Positions 6,806-13,687 of a stretch of 25,665 bases of DNA are shown here, piece after piece. Source of the DNA: an uncultured Christensenella sp. (GTDB taxonomy: Bacteria > Bacillota > Clostridia > Christensenellales > Borkfalkiaceae); assembly GCA_910586365.1 (NCBI GenBank), contig CAJUGP010000030.1:1-25665 (forward strand). The letters run 5' to 3'. Both the position numbers and the translations under genes were made by a program. The notes below the pieces were generated by a model, which saw nothing but the letters and a program-made list of their open reading frames with translations, was not told the origin of the DNA and did not search any database. Position 1 is the first letter of the stretch. Each line of letters begins with the position of its first letter.

Positions 6806-7513
6806 ATGCAGCCGAAATACAAACGTATTTTATTAAAGCTTTCGGGTGAGGCGCTTGCGGGCGAGCAGAGGTTCGGTTTGAACGAAAACGTCGTATCCAT
6901 GGTCGTCGATCAGCTTGTCAAGGCGCACGAGATGGGCGTGGAGATCGCGCTCGTCATCGGGGGCGGAAACTTTTGGCGCGGCAGGCAGGGAACGAACATG
7001 AACCGCACCACCGCCGACCATATGGGCATGCTTGCCACGGTGATGAATTCGCTTGCCATGATGGACGCCATCGAACAGCGCGGCATTCCCGCGCGCGTGC
7101 AGACGGCTTTGAACATGGTTTCGCTTGCTGAACCGTACGTGCTCAGAAAGGCGCTGCACCATTTTGAAAAGGGGCGCATCGTGATCATGGCGTGCGGCAC
7201 GGGCAATCCCTATTGCTCGACGGATACGGCGGCGGCGCAGCGCGCTTGCGAAATCGACGCGGACGTGCTGCTGATGGCGAAGAACGTCGACGGGATTTAC
7301 GACGACGATCCGAGCAAGAACCCTAATGCGAAAAAGTATGCGCACCTCACGTTCCACGATATTCTCAACAACGGATTAAAGGCGATGGACGCCACCGCCG
7401 CCACCATGTGCATGGAAAACGATATTCCCGTGCTGGCGTTTGCCCTCGGCGAACAGGACAGCGTGATCCGCGCCGTCTGCGGCGAAAAGATCGGCACGAT
7501 CATAACGAAATAA
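6806..7513 (+). CDS. pyrH: UMP kinase
   Basis: This 235-aa protein is the standard bacterial PyrH length. It phosphorylates UMP to UDP using ATP as a hexameric amino-acid-kinase-fold enzyme of pyrimidine synthesis. Signatures are ILLKLSGEALAG (phosphate loop), VIGGGNFWRGRQG, DHMGMLATVMNSLAMMDA, and the C-terminal TAATMCMENDIPVLAF. The ATG is preceded by a G-rich SD (GGGGGG, about 6 nt upstream). It opens the pyrH-frr-uppS-cdsA run, with frr starting 25 nt after its stop. Confidence 0.97.
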   Translation: MQPKYKRILLKLSGEALAGEQRFGLNENVVSMVVDQLVKAHEMGVEIALVIGGGNFWRGRQGTNMNRTTADHMGMLATVMNSLAMMDAIEQRGIPARVQTALNMVSLAEPYVLRKALHHFEKGRIVIMACGTGNPYCSTDTAAAQRACEIDADVLLMAKNVDGIYDDDPSKNPNAKKYAHLTFHDILNNGLKAMDATAATMCMENDIPVLAFALGEQDSVIRAVCGEKIGTIITK

Positions 7514-7538
7514 CGAATAAATAAGAGGAGATACCATC

Positions 7539-8111
7539 ATGATCGACAACGAAAAAGTAGAAGAGATTTTTTTGACGCTCGAAGAGAAGCTCGAAAAAAC
7601 GTTAAACGTTCTCAAAGACGAATTTGCGGCGATCCGCGCGGGGCGCGCCAATCCGCATATTCTCGATAAGCTGCAGATCGAAGCATACGGCGGCATGAGC
7701 CCCTTGAACCAGCTCGGCAACGTTTCGGCGGCGGACGCAAGATGCCTTGTGATCAGCCCGTGGGATAAATCGCTGTTGAAGGCGATCGAAAAAGCCGTTC
7801 TCGCTTCCAACCTCGGCATCAATCCGACGAACGACGGCAACGTGATCCGTCTTGTGTTTCCCGATCTGACCGAGGAACGCAGAAAGGAATTGGTCAAGCA
7901 AGTCCGCAAGATGGGCGAAGATTCCAAAGTGGCGGTGCGCAATAACCGCAGAGACGCGATGGAAGCGCTCAAAAAGATGAAAACGGCAAAGGAGCTTTCG
8001 GAGGACGAGAGCAAAAACTGCGAACAGGACGTGGAAAAGAGCATTTCGGAGAGCATCGCGCAGGTGGATAAGATCGTGGCGGCGAAAGAAAAGGAGCTGC
8101 TCACGGTTTAA
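7539..8111 (+). CDS. frr: Ribosome recycling factor
   Basis: This encodes 190 aa, close to the usual 185. With EF-G it splits post-termination ribosomes. The visible family features are a helical N-terminus, FAAIRAGRANPHILDKL, the central YGGMSPLNQLGNVSAADARC, and the C-terminal helix VRNNRRDAMEALKKM. AGAGGAG lies 8 nt before the ATG. Its TAA shares one base with the ATG of uppS (8111), which indicates translational coupling in the operon. Confidence 0.97.
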   Translation: MIDNEKVEEIFLTLEEKLEKTLNVLKDEFAAIRAGRANPHILDKLQIEAYGGMSPLNQLGNVSAADARCLVISPWDKSLLKAIEKAVLASNLGINPTNDGNVIRLVFPDLTEERRKELVKQVRKMGEDSKVAVRNNRRDAMEALKKMKTAKELSEDESKNCEQDVEKSISESIAQVDKIVAAKEKELLTV

Positions 8112-8806
8112 TGGACAATACGCAATCCGAAGGCGTGCCGCGGCACGTCGCCGTTATTATGGACGGGAACGGCAGATGGGCGCAAAAACGCCTGCTGCCG
8201 CGCAGCGCGGGGCATCGCGCGGGAATGAACAATATGATTTCGCTTTCCGAAAAGCTGTTTGAAAGCGGCGTAAAATATTGCACGTTCTACACGCTCTCCG
8301 CGGAAAATTTATCCCGCCCTCAGGAAGAGTTGGAAGGGCTTTATTCTCTCTTCCGTACCTACTTTCAGAAAAACGTGCGCCGTTTGAAAGAAAAGGACAT
8401 CGAACTGCGCGTAATCGGCGATCTTACGCTGCTGCCCGAAGAGATCGCGTCGTTGATCCGCGCGGGCGCGGCGCAGACGGTCGGCGGAACATACGGCGTG
8501 CTTGCCTTAGCGGTCGGCTACGGCGGCAGACAGGAGATCCTGCGCGCGGCAAACAACGCCGTCCGCGCGGGCAAAGAACTTTCGGAAAGCGATTTTTCGG
8601 CGCTGCTCGATACGGCGGGCATGCCCGATCCCGATCTGCTCATTCGTACGGGCAGGGAGCTGCGGCTTTCTAACTTTCTGCTCTGGCAGTGCGCTTATAC
8701 GGAATTTTACTTTACGGATACGCTTTTTCCCGATTTTTCGGGCAAGGAGTTGGAAGACGCTTTGCGTGCATACCGATCGAGAACACGGCGGTTCGGCAGG
8801 GTGTAG
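8111..8806 (+). CDS. uppS: Undecaprenyl diphosphate synthase
   Basis: This encodes 231 aa, slightly short for a family of about 240-250. The enzyme condenses farnesyl diphosphate with isopentenyl diphosphate to build the C55 lipid carrier for peptidoglycan and wall polymers. VIMDGNGRWAQKRLLPRSAG carries the catalytic Asp18 and the GNGRWA substrate loop. Later motifs are TFYTLSAENLSRP, LALAVGYGGRQEIL and PDLLIRTGRELRLSNFLLWQ, with YTEFYFTDTLFPDF near the end. It overlaps frr by one base and is followed 9 nt later by cdsA, the normal order in Firmicutes. Confidence 0.97.
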   Translation: MDNTQSEGVPRHVAVIMDGNGRWAQKRLLPRSAGHRAGMNNMISLSEKLFESGVKYCTFYTLSAENLSRPQEELEGLYSLFRTYFQKNVRRLKEKDIELRVIGDLTLLPEEIASLIRAGAAQTVGGTYGVLALAVGYGGRQEILRAANNAVRAGKELSESDFSALLDTAGMPDPDLLIRTGRELRLSNFLLWQCAYTEFYFTDTLFPDFSGKELEDALRAYRSRTRRFGRV

Positions 8807-8815
8807 GAGGTATGC

Positions 8816-9796
8816 ATGTCTAAGAATATCAAACTCAGAATCGTTTCGGCGGCGGTCTATATTTTCATATTGCTCGCTTTCTTTGCGTTGAAGCTTCTGT
8901 TTGCCAACCTGTTCGGCAGACTGTACGGCAGTTTATGGTTCGACGCGCTCGTTTTAACGTTTACGGTTATCGGTACGTATGAGATCATGTCGGTGTTCGG
9001 CGAGAAATTGCACCGTTCGCAGAAAATCATAATCATGACGTTCGCCGTTTTGGTGATCCTAACGTACGTCGTCAGCGATTTTATCTTTGTGGAGATCATC
9101 GGCGTCGACGCGCCCGTTCCGGGGGAATTCGGCAAGGGCAGCGGCAGAAACTATTCGCTTTATTTCGTGCTCGGCGTATTTATCACGGGCGTGGCGGTTT
9201 TGTTCTCCCTGCTCGTATTCCGCCACGGCACCGTCACGTTGGAAAGTACGGGCAGCGCGCTCATCGCGCTCGTCTATCCTTCGCTCTTTCTGCTCACGCT
9301 GAGCATCTGTAACCATTTCGTGAAATACGACGCGCTTGTGCTCGTCTTTGTGTTCGTGATCAGCCCGTGCGCCGATACGTTCGCTTTCCTGTTCGGTAAG
9401 CTGTTCGGCAAAAAACTGCCTGCGAAGATGGCGCCCAACATCAGCCCCAACAAAACGCTTGTCGGCGGCGCAGGGGGCTTGATCGGCGGTCTTGTCGGCG
9501 GCGTGGCTGTGTTTTTGCTCTATTTCGGCGTTTGCAAGCCGATTGAAACGGGAAATTGGGCGGTCGACTTCAAGTGGTGGGAAGCGATTTTCTTCTGCGC
9601 CGTGGGCGTCGTCGTATCGGCGTTCGCGCAGTTCGGCGATTTGGTCGAAAGCGCGATCAAGCGCAATCTCGGCATAAAGGATATGGGGAAGCTCATGCCC
9701 GGTCACGGCGGATTGCTCGATCGCATCGATTCGAGCTTATATGCCAGCTTGATCGTTGCGCTTATCTTCGTCGCCCGTATCATGATTGTGGGTTGA
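8816..9796 (+). CDS. cdsA: Phosphatidate cytidylyltransferase
   Basis: This encodes 326 aa, longer than the usual 260-290. It makes CDP-diacylglycerol from phosphatidate and CTP in the membrane. About eight hydrophobic segments are present. The diagnostic signature lies in the last 70 residues, from about 270: SAFAQFGDLVESAIKRNLG, then KDMGKLMPGHGGLLDRIDS. Extra length comes from a polar insert near residues 95-115 (GVDAPVPGEFGKGSGRN). The ATG has GGAGG at good distance. It is the fourth gene of the pyrH operon, and a hairpin-rich region separates it from dxr. Confidence 0.96.
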   Translation: MSKNIKLRIVSAAVYIFILLAFFALKLLFANLFGRLYGSLWFDALVLTFTVIGTYEIMSVFGEKLHRSQKIIIMTFAVLVILTYVVSDFIFVEIIGVDAPVPGEFGKGSGRNYSLYFVLGVFITGVAVLFSLLVFRHGTVTLESTGSALIALVYPSLFLLTLSICNHFVKYDALVLVFVFVISPCADTFAFLFGKLFGKKLPAKMAPNISPNKTLVGGAGGLIGGLVGGVAVFLLYFGVCKPIETGNWAVDFKWWEAIFFCAVGVVVSAFAQFGDLVESAIKRNLGIKDMGKLMPGHGGLLDRIDSSLYASLIVALIFVARIMIVG

Positions 9797-10083
9797 CGGG
9801 CATATAGTAAAGAGAAACGATTTGTTGGCTCTGTTATTTTTACGATTACGGCGCTTTGGCAAAATCACGCTTTTGCCAAAGCGCACACAATTTGTCGAGC
9901 CCTGTCGACTTTCTAAGGAAGGGTGAATGCGGGCGAAGTAAAAGGTAGCGCCCATAAAAATTCGCCCGCAGAGGGAAATACTCGGCTGTCAGCGCGCACG
10001 CGCGTGCAGACCGCGGTTTCCCTCAAATCACGGAAAAATATTTGCGCGTCAAGCAAAGATTTTTCGTGAAATAGGGGTAATAG
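9797..10083 (+). promoter_or_regulatory. Hairpin cluster between cdsA and dxr
   Basis: There is no gene in these 287 bases but dense inverted repeats. H1 is a perfect 14-bp stem at 9851-9864 / 9871-9884 with a 6-nt loop, enclosed by GGCTC (9827-9831) and GAGCC (9897-9901). A small GTCGA/TCGAC pair lies at 9894-9910. H2 is TGCGGGCGAA (9928-9937) with TTCGCCCGCA (9961-9970). H3 is GAGGGAAA (9971-9978) with TTTCCCTC (10017-10024), enclosing the palindrome GCACGCGCGTGC (9996-10007). H4 is at 10028-10045 / 10053-10069, nearly perfect. None has a terminal T-run. H4 ends 3 nt before the dxr SD (AGGGG, 10073-10077), so it could affect translation. I see no convincing promoter here. Confidence 0.6.
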
Positions 10084-11181
10084 ATGAAAAATATTGCTTT
10101 GATCGGCTGCACGGGCAGCATCGGAACGCAAGTTCTTCAAACCGTGCGCCGCTATTCGGAAAAATTCAGTTTCTCCGCGCTCGTTTCGGGACGGCAGCGC
10201 GGGGAACTTTTTCGTTTGAAAGAGGAATTTCCCCGCGCGCGCGTTTTAGCCGCGCCCGAGCTTGCGGAAGGGGTGGCTTCGCGCATTTCGCTGTTCGAGG
10301 ATTGCGACGTTGCCCTGATCGCGGCGGGCGGCTTTGCGGGACTTGCCTATACGCTTGCGGCGATCGAGGCGGGCAAGACGGTTGCGCTCGCCAACAAAGA
10401 ATCGCTCGTATGCGGCGGAAAGCTCGTCACCGAAGCGGCAAAACGCAAGGGCGTCGAGATCGTCCCCGTTGACAGCGAACATTCGGCTCTCTTTCAAGCA
10501 CTTTCCTTCCGCCGTAATGCGCCCTTCGAGCGGCTTGTTCTCACCGCGAGCGGCGGACCGTTTTTACATTACACGAAAGAGGAGCTTGCGCGCGTAACGG
10601 CGGCGGACGCGCTCAAACACCCCACTTGGAACATGGGCGCGAAAATCACGGTCGACAGCGCCACTCTGCTCAATAAGGGATTCGAGATCATCGAGGCGAA
10701 ATGGCTGTACGGCGCCGATTACAGCCGTATCGGAGCCGTCGTGCATCCCGAAAGCATCGTGCATTCGCTCGTGTATTTTGCGGACGGCGCGGCGATCGCG
10801 CAGCTCGGTTATCCCGATATGCATGTGCCGATTCAGCTTGCCCTTACGTATCCCGACCGTCTGCCGTGCGCGCCGCAGCTTCGGCTCGAAGAAATCGGAA
10901 CGCTCCGCTTTTTACGGCTGCCAGAGGAAAAGTTCCCTTGCTTTACGCTTGCGCTTTCCGCAGGGAAGGCGGGGGGAACGTGCCCTTGCATTCTCAACGC
11001 GGCGGGCGAAGAAGCCGTCGGCGCGTTTTTGAAAGAGAGTATAACCTTTGCGCAAATCGCGGAAACTATTCAAGGCGCGTTAAACGCCTTTGCGCGGGAA
11101 GAAGTGGAAAGTTACGAACAGCTTTTTGCAGTTGATGCGCGCGTGCGCGAAAAGGTGCGTCGGGAAATCTATGGGAAATAA
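10084..11181 (+). CDS. dxr: 1-deoxy-D-xylulose 5-phosphate reductoisomerase
   Basis: This encodes 365 aa, a little shorter than the usual 380-400. It converts DXP to 2-C-methyl-D-erythritol 4-phosphate with NADPH and a divalent metal, the committed step of the MEP isoprenoid pathway. Visible motifs are the NADPH-binding IALIGCTGSIGTQVLQ at the N-terminus, VALANKESLVCGGKLV, the metal-site VPVDSEHSALFQAL, LTASGGPF, and HPTWNMGAKITVDSATL followed by NKGFEIIEA. HPESIVHSLV and LGYPDMHVPIQLALTYP come later. The start has AGGGG 6 nt upstream, next to hairpin H4. Its last 11 bases overlap the rseP start. Together with uppS it supplies lipid carrier precursors. Confidence 0.97.
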   Translation: MKNIALIGCTGSIGTQVLQTVRRYSEKFSFSALVSGRQRGELFRLKEEFPRARVLAAPELAEGVASRISLFEDCDVALIAAGGFAGLAYTLAAIEAGKTVALANKESLVCGGKLVTEAAKRKGVEIVPVDSEHSALFQALSFRRNAPFERLVLTASGGPFLHYTKEELARVTAADALKHPTWNMGAKITVDSATLLNKGFEIIEAKWLYGADYSRIGAVVHPESIVHSLVYFADGAAIAQLGYPDMHVPIQLALTYPDRLPCAPQLRLEEIGTLRFLRLPEEKFPCFTLALSAGKAGGTCPCILNAAGEEAVGAFLKESITFAQIAETIQGALNAFAREEVESYEQLFAVDARVREKVRREIYGK

Positions 11182-12454
11182 TTTATTGAATGTATGGAGC
11201 ACCGTCGGATCGGTTGCCCTTGCCGTGCTGATGCTGCTTGTCATGATCACCGTACACGAGTTCGGGCATTATATCGCGGGGAAAATTCTGCGGTTTAAGA
11301 TCGACGAATTTTCGATCGGGTTCGGACCTGCTCTCTTTAAGCATCGAAACAAAAAATCGGGCGAGCTGTTCGCGCTGCGTCTTATTCCGCTGGGAGGATA
11401 TTGCGCGTTTGCAGGCGAGGACGGGCTGGAAGAAAAGGAAGGCAAAAAGCAAGAGGAGCCGTTCGGCGAGCTGAAAGAAGAGGCAAGCGGGCAGATAGAG
11501 CCATTTCCCGCCGAGGAGAAGAAAGAAACAGACAAGTCGGGTTATTTTACGCGTAAAAAGCCGTGGCAGCGCATTATCGTGCTGCTTGCGGGCGCGTTTA
11601 TGAACTATGTTCTTGCGGTTCTGCTGATCATAACCTGTTTCTTTGCTTACGGGCAGACAATGGTCGCCGTATACGAAATCAATCCTACCGATGAATTTGC
11701 GAAGGAGTTTTGTCTGCACGATCGGGATATTTTTTATAAGGTAAACGGAAAAAACATCTATATGCAGACGGACGTCGCGCGCGTCCTCAACGGAAAGAAG
11801 AAAGGGGATTTTGTGAATTTCGAGCTGTCGCGTATCGTCGATCGCCAAACGGAGATTGACGGGGAAACGGGCGAGGAAGTCGAAGTCAAGGTTGTCCGCG
11901 AGCGGATGACGGTGCGGATCATGTTGCGCAGCGACGTAACGGTGAAGAACAGTTCGGATCTGAACAGCGTATGGGATGCGCTCGGCGTGGCGTACAAAAC
12001 ACAGTACGACAACGAGGGCAACGAAACGGGCAAATATTATCAGCTTGCCAACGGCGTTGCGAAGTTCGGCTTTTTTGAAACGATCGGGCGGGCGTTCGCC
12101 TATTCGGGCAAGATCGCAGGTTCGATCTTCCGCGTGCTCGGCGAGCTTTTAACGGGAAAGATCGGCATTTCGTCGCTCGGCGGACCGGTGACGACGATCA
12201 CGACGACCTCGAAGATCGTTTCAATGGGCTTCCGCTATTTCCTCGAAATCGCAGGGTTCATCGGCGTCAATTTAGCGGTGTTCAATCTTTTGCCCATTCC
12301 CGCGCTCGACGGCAGCAAAGTGGTGTTTACGCTCATCGAGTGGGTGCGCGGCAAGCCGATCAGCCGCAAGGTCGAGGCGATCATTCACGGCGTCGGGTTT
12401 ATCTTGCTGCTCGGGTTCGCCGTTCTCGTCGATATTTTGCAATTCGTGCTATAA
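11171..12454 (+). CDS. rseP: RIP metalloprotease RseP (site-2 protease)
   Basis: This encodes 427 aa from ATG 11171. An in-frame upstream extension to 11090 lies inside dxr and is rejected because the hydrophobic first helix starts right after 11171. The zinc site HEFGH is at residues 29-33 in TM1, and the second motif NLLPIPALDGSKV lies in the C-terminal membrane half. The segment FALRLIPLGGYCAFAGEDG is typical of the family. Unusual is a Lys/Glu-rich insert of about 45 residues after it, before the GYFTRKKPWQRIIV segment. A PDZ-like middle region follows. These proteases cut anti-sigma factors and leftover signal peptides in the membrane. It overlaps dxr by 11 nt and is the last gene before a strong bidirectional terminator; ispG, a common next gene, is absent. 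Confidence 0.93.
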   Translation: MGNNLLNVWSTVGSVALAVLMLLVMITVHEFGHYIAGKILRFKIDEFSIGFGPALFKHRNKKSGELFALRLIPLGGYCAFAGEDGLEEKEGKKQEEPFGELKEEASGQIEPFPAEEKKETDKSGYFTRKKPWQRIIVLLAGAFMNYVLAVLLIITCFFAYGQTMVAVYEINPTDEFAKEFCLHDRDIFYKVNGKNIYMQTDVARVLNGKKKGDFVNFELSRIVDRQTEIDGETGEEVEVKVVRERMTVRIMLRSDVTVKNSSDLNSVWDALGVAYKTQYDNEGNETGKYYQLANGVAKFGFFETIGRAFAYSGKIAGSIFRVLGELLTGKIGISSLGGPVTTITTTSKIVSMGFRYFLEIAGFIGVNLAVFNLLPIPALDGSKVVFTLIEWVRGKPISRKVEAIIHGVGFILLLGFAVLVDILQFVL

Positions 12455-12455
12455 A

Positions 12456-12488
12456 AAAAGACCCCCTTCGTGAAAGGGGGCTTTTTTT
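12456..12488. terminator. Bidirectional terminator between rseP and the convergent membrane-protein gene
   Basis: CCCCCTT (12462-12468) pairs with AAGGGGG (12474-12480). An A-run precedes the stem and a T-run follows it, so it can end transcripts from both sides. It starts right after the rseP stop and ends 9 nt before the opposing stop at 12497. Confidence 0.9.
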
Positions 12489-12496
12489 ATTACGGC

Positions 12497-13345
12497 TTAT
12501 TCGTTGCGTTTTGTCGGTTGATCCGCGGGCGTGAACTCTTTTTCTTCGCCTTCGCCGCTCAGCTCGCCGACATAGCGTCCGCCTGCGTCGTAAGCGTCTT
12601 TCCCGTTCCGATCGGCATAAACCGTTTGCGTGTAGCCGTTTTGGTCGGTAAAGGAATATTCTTCCCGTGCGTCGTCATCGTCCGCGTTGTCTTGCTGCGT
12701 GCCGCGCGCGTATTTTTTGTCGTAATCGACCCACATGCCGACCGCCTCGGAGAAAAAGCTTTGTTCGGCATAATAGCCCTTTATTTCTTCGAGCTGCTCG
12801 AAGCCGTATCCTTCGGGAATGACCAACTTGGTGTTGAGCAACGAGGGGATCACAGCGGAAAGCACTGCCAAAGCAAGAAAATAAGGTTGACAGACCGTGC
12901 AGAGAATGAGCGTCATAACCACGTCCGCAAAGGTCGCGGCGGCGGATTTCTTGATTTGCTCGTTGAGCATTTTTTTATTTTCGGCAGTTAATTTCCGCAC
13001 GGCTTGATCGCAGGATTGTCCGATAAAGTGTCGGCGCAAACACAGCGTGCAAAAGATAAGATACCCCGCCGCCAAGATGATCACGCCCGCGATCGGTTGG
13101 GCGAAAATCGTTACGACGATGCCGATCGCAACCGACAGCAATAAAGCAAGCGTAAAAAATAACGTGCTCTTACGCGTTTTGGCAAGCCAAAGCTTCATGC
13201 CCAAGCTCAGAACGAGTAATTGGTCTTGCGGCGCTTGGTTGCGGTACTCTTTCCATTCTTTATCGGGAATGGAAATGATTTTGAGCGGAATGTCTTTTGC
13301 GGCATTCTGCCCGTTTTGGTTCTGCGTTTCGTTTCGTGTGTTCAT
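12497..13345 (-). CDS. Membrane protein of unknown function behind a terminator-gated leader RNA
   Basis: This encodes 282 aa and I do not recognise the family. A polar Asn/Gln-rich N-terminus (residues 1-55) is followed by two adjacent hydrophobic segments (about 62-82 and 84-103). Then comes a short polar stretch with CLRRHFIGQSCDQ, and another hydrophobic pair near 135-168. The last 100 residues are soluble and acidic, with a DDDDAREEYSFTDQNGYTQT region and a Tyr/Gly-rich end. The ATG has a strong GGAGGAG SD 7 nt upstream. A promoter, a folded leader of about 205 nt and an intrinsic terminator all lie between 13374 and 13616, so expression probably depends on read-through of that terminator. 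What it senses or transports is unknown. Confidence 0.75.
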   Translation of the reverse strand: MNTRNETQNQNGQNAAKDIPLKIISIPDKEWKEYRNQAPQDQLLVLSLGMKLWLAKTRKSTLFFTLALLLSVAIGIVVTIFAQPIAGVIILAAGYLIFCTLCLRRHFIGQSCDQAVRKLTAENKKMLNEQIKKSAAATFADVVMTLILCTVCQPYFLALAVLSAVIPSLLNTKLVIPEGYGFEQLEEIKGYYAEQSFFSEAVGMWVDYDKKYARGTQQDNADDDDAREEYSFTDQNGYTQTVYADRNGKDAYDAGGRYVGELSGEGEEKEFTPADQPTKRNE

Positions 13346-13373
13346 AGTGTTACTCCTCCGTAAAAAATTTTAA

Positions 13374-13405
13374 TAAAAAAAGTGCGCCAACCGAAGTAAG
13401 CGCAC
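13374..13405 (-). terminator. UUCG-capped intrinsic terminator ahead of the membrane-protein gene
   Basis: On the minus strand, GTGCGCTTAC, TTCG and GTTGGCGCAC form a 10-bp stem with one U-G wobble and one U-U mismatch, closed by a C(UUCG)G tetraloop. Seven T follow. It lies about 15 nt upstream of the SD of the 282-aa gene, so it either ends an independent RNA or acts as an attenuator. Confidence 0.9.
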
Positions 13406-13581
13406 GAAAAACGCAAACTCCGACTGTCGCCAAACAATTTTTATACAGAAGGGCTATCAACCTTTTCTCGCATAAACGGATTTGCATTTTTACCGAATAC
13501 AAATATGCGAAAAAAGCTTGATTTTTATGCAATAAAAAATAACCCTTTCTTCCGAACGGAAGGGCATAAAAATTGTTTGGC
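13374..13581 (-). ncRNA. Putative structured leader RNA or independent ncRNA, class unknown
   Basis: Minus-strand transcription from the promoter at 13588-13616 should begin at about 13581. That is exactly the first base of GCCAAACAATTTTTAT, which pairs perfectly over 16 bp with 13429-13444 (helix P1). Inside are P2 (CTTCCG/CGGAAG, 13549-13562), P2b (TTTTTAT/ATAAAAA, 13522-13538) and P3 (13504-13522 with 13456-13474; 17 of 19 positions Watson-Crick, plus one U-G wobble and one G-G mismatch). P3b (13480-13488 with 13496-13504) caps P3. After P1 about 23 nt lead to the UUCG terminator. This is direct base-pairing evidence; RNA identity and ligand are inference. I saw no T-box specifier or GGUGG-type T-box core. 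A MITE is the main alternative, but no convincing target duplication flanks the arms. Confidence 0.6.
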
Positions 13582-13587
13582 TCGTTC

Positions 13588-13616
13588 AGTATAGCATATT
13601 TTCAATCCATTTGCAA
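13588..13616 (-). promoter_or_regulatory. Promoter of the structured RNA / 282-aa gene
   Basis: On the minus strand, TTGCAA (13611-13616) and TATACT (13588-13593) are spaced by 17 bp. The start site is expected 7 nt downstream at about 13581. Confidence 0.7.
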
Positions 13617-13626
13617 GCATAAGCGC

Positions 13627-13664
13627 AAAAAAAGACTGTTGCAAATTTTTTTGCAACAGTCTTT
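13627..13664 (-). terminator. pgi terminator
   Basis: A perfect 15-bp stem (13631-13645 with 13650-13664) has a 4-nt loop and, on the minus strand, a seven-T run after it. It lies 23 nt past the pgi stop. Confidence 0.92.
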
Positions 13665-13687
13665 GTTGATTTTTGATAAGCTTTGCC

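Larger units (their letters stand above)
13346..13687. other. Gene-free region between the membrane-protein gene and pgi
   Basis: These 342 bases hold no credible protein gene. Read on the minus strand they contain, in order, the pgi terminator, a promoter, a large structured RNA, an intrinsic terminator and the SD of the next gene. Confidence 0.85.

Noticed and set aside
9913..10140. 75-aa minus-strand frame across the hairpin region
   Set aside because: No SD or family motif, and it overlaps dense inverted repeats and the dxr start.
13350..13532. 60-aa minus-strand frame inside the leader RNA
   Set aside because: It spans helices P1/P3 and the terminator and has no SD; better explained as RNA structure. 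A regulatory leader peptide is not excluded but not supported.
13429..13581. The 153-bp palindrome as a MITE
   Set aside because: The perfect 16-bp terminal inverted repeats fit, but only a 2-base TC match flanks it, and the promoter and terminator align with it as an RNA. Kept only as an alternative.
13374..13581. 6S RNA or T-box identity
   Set aside because: A 6S-like closing stem is present, but the branched P2/P2b hairpins do not make a simple rod with an open central bubble. No T-box core or specifier loop is visible.
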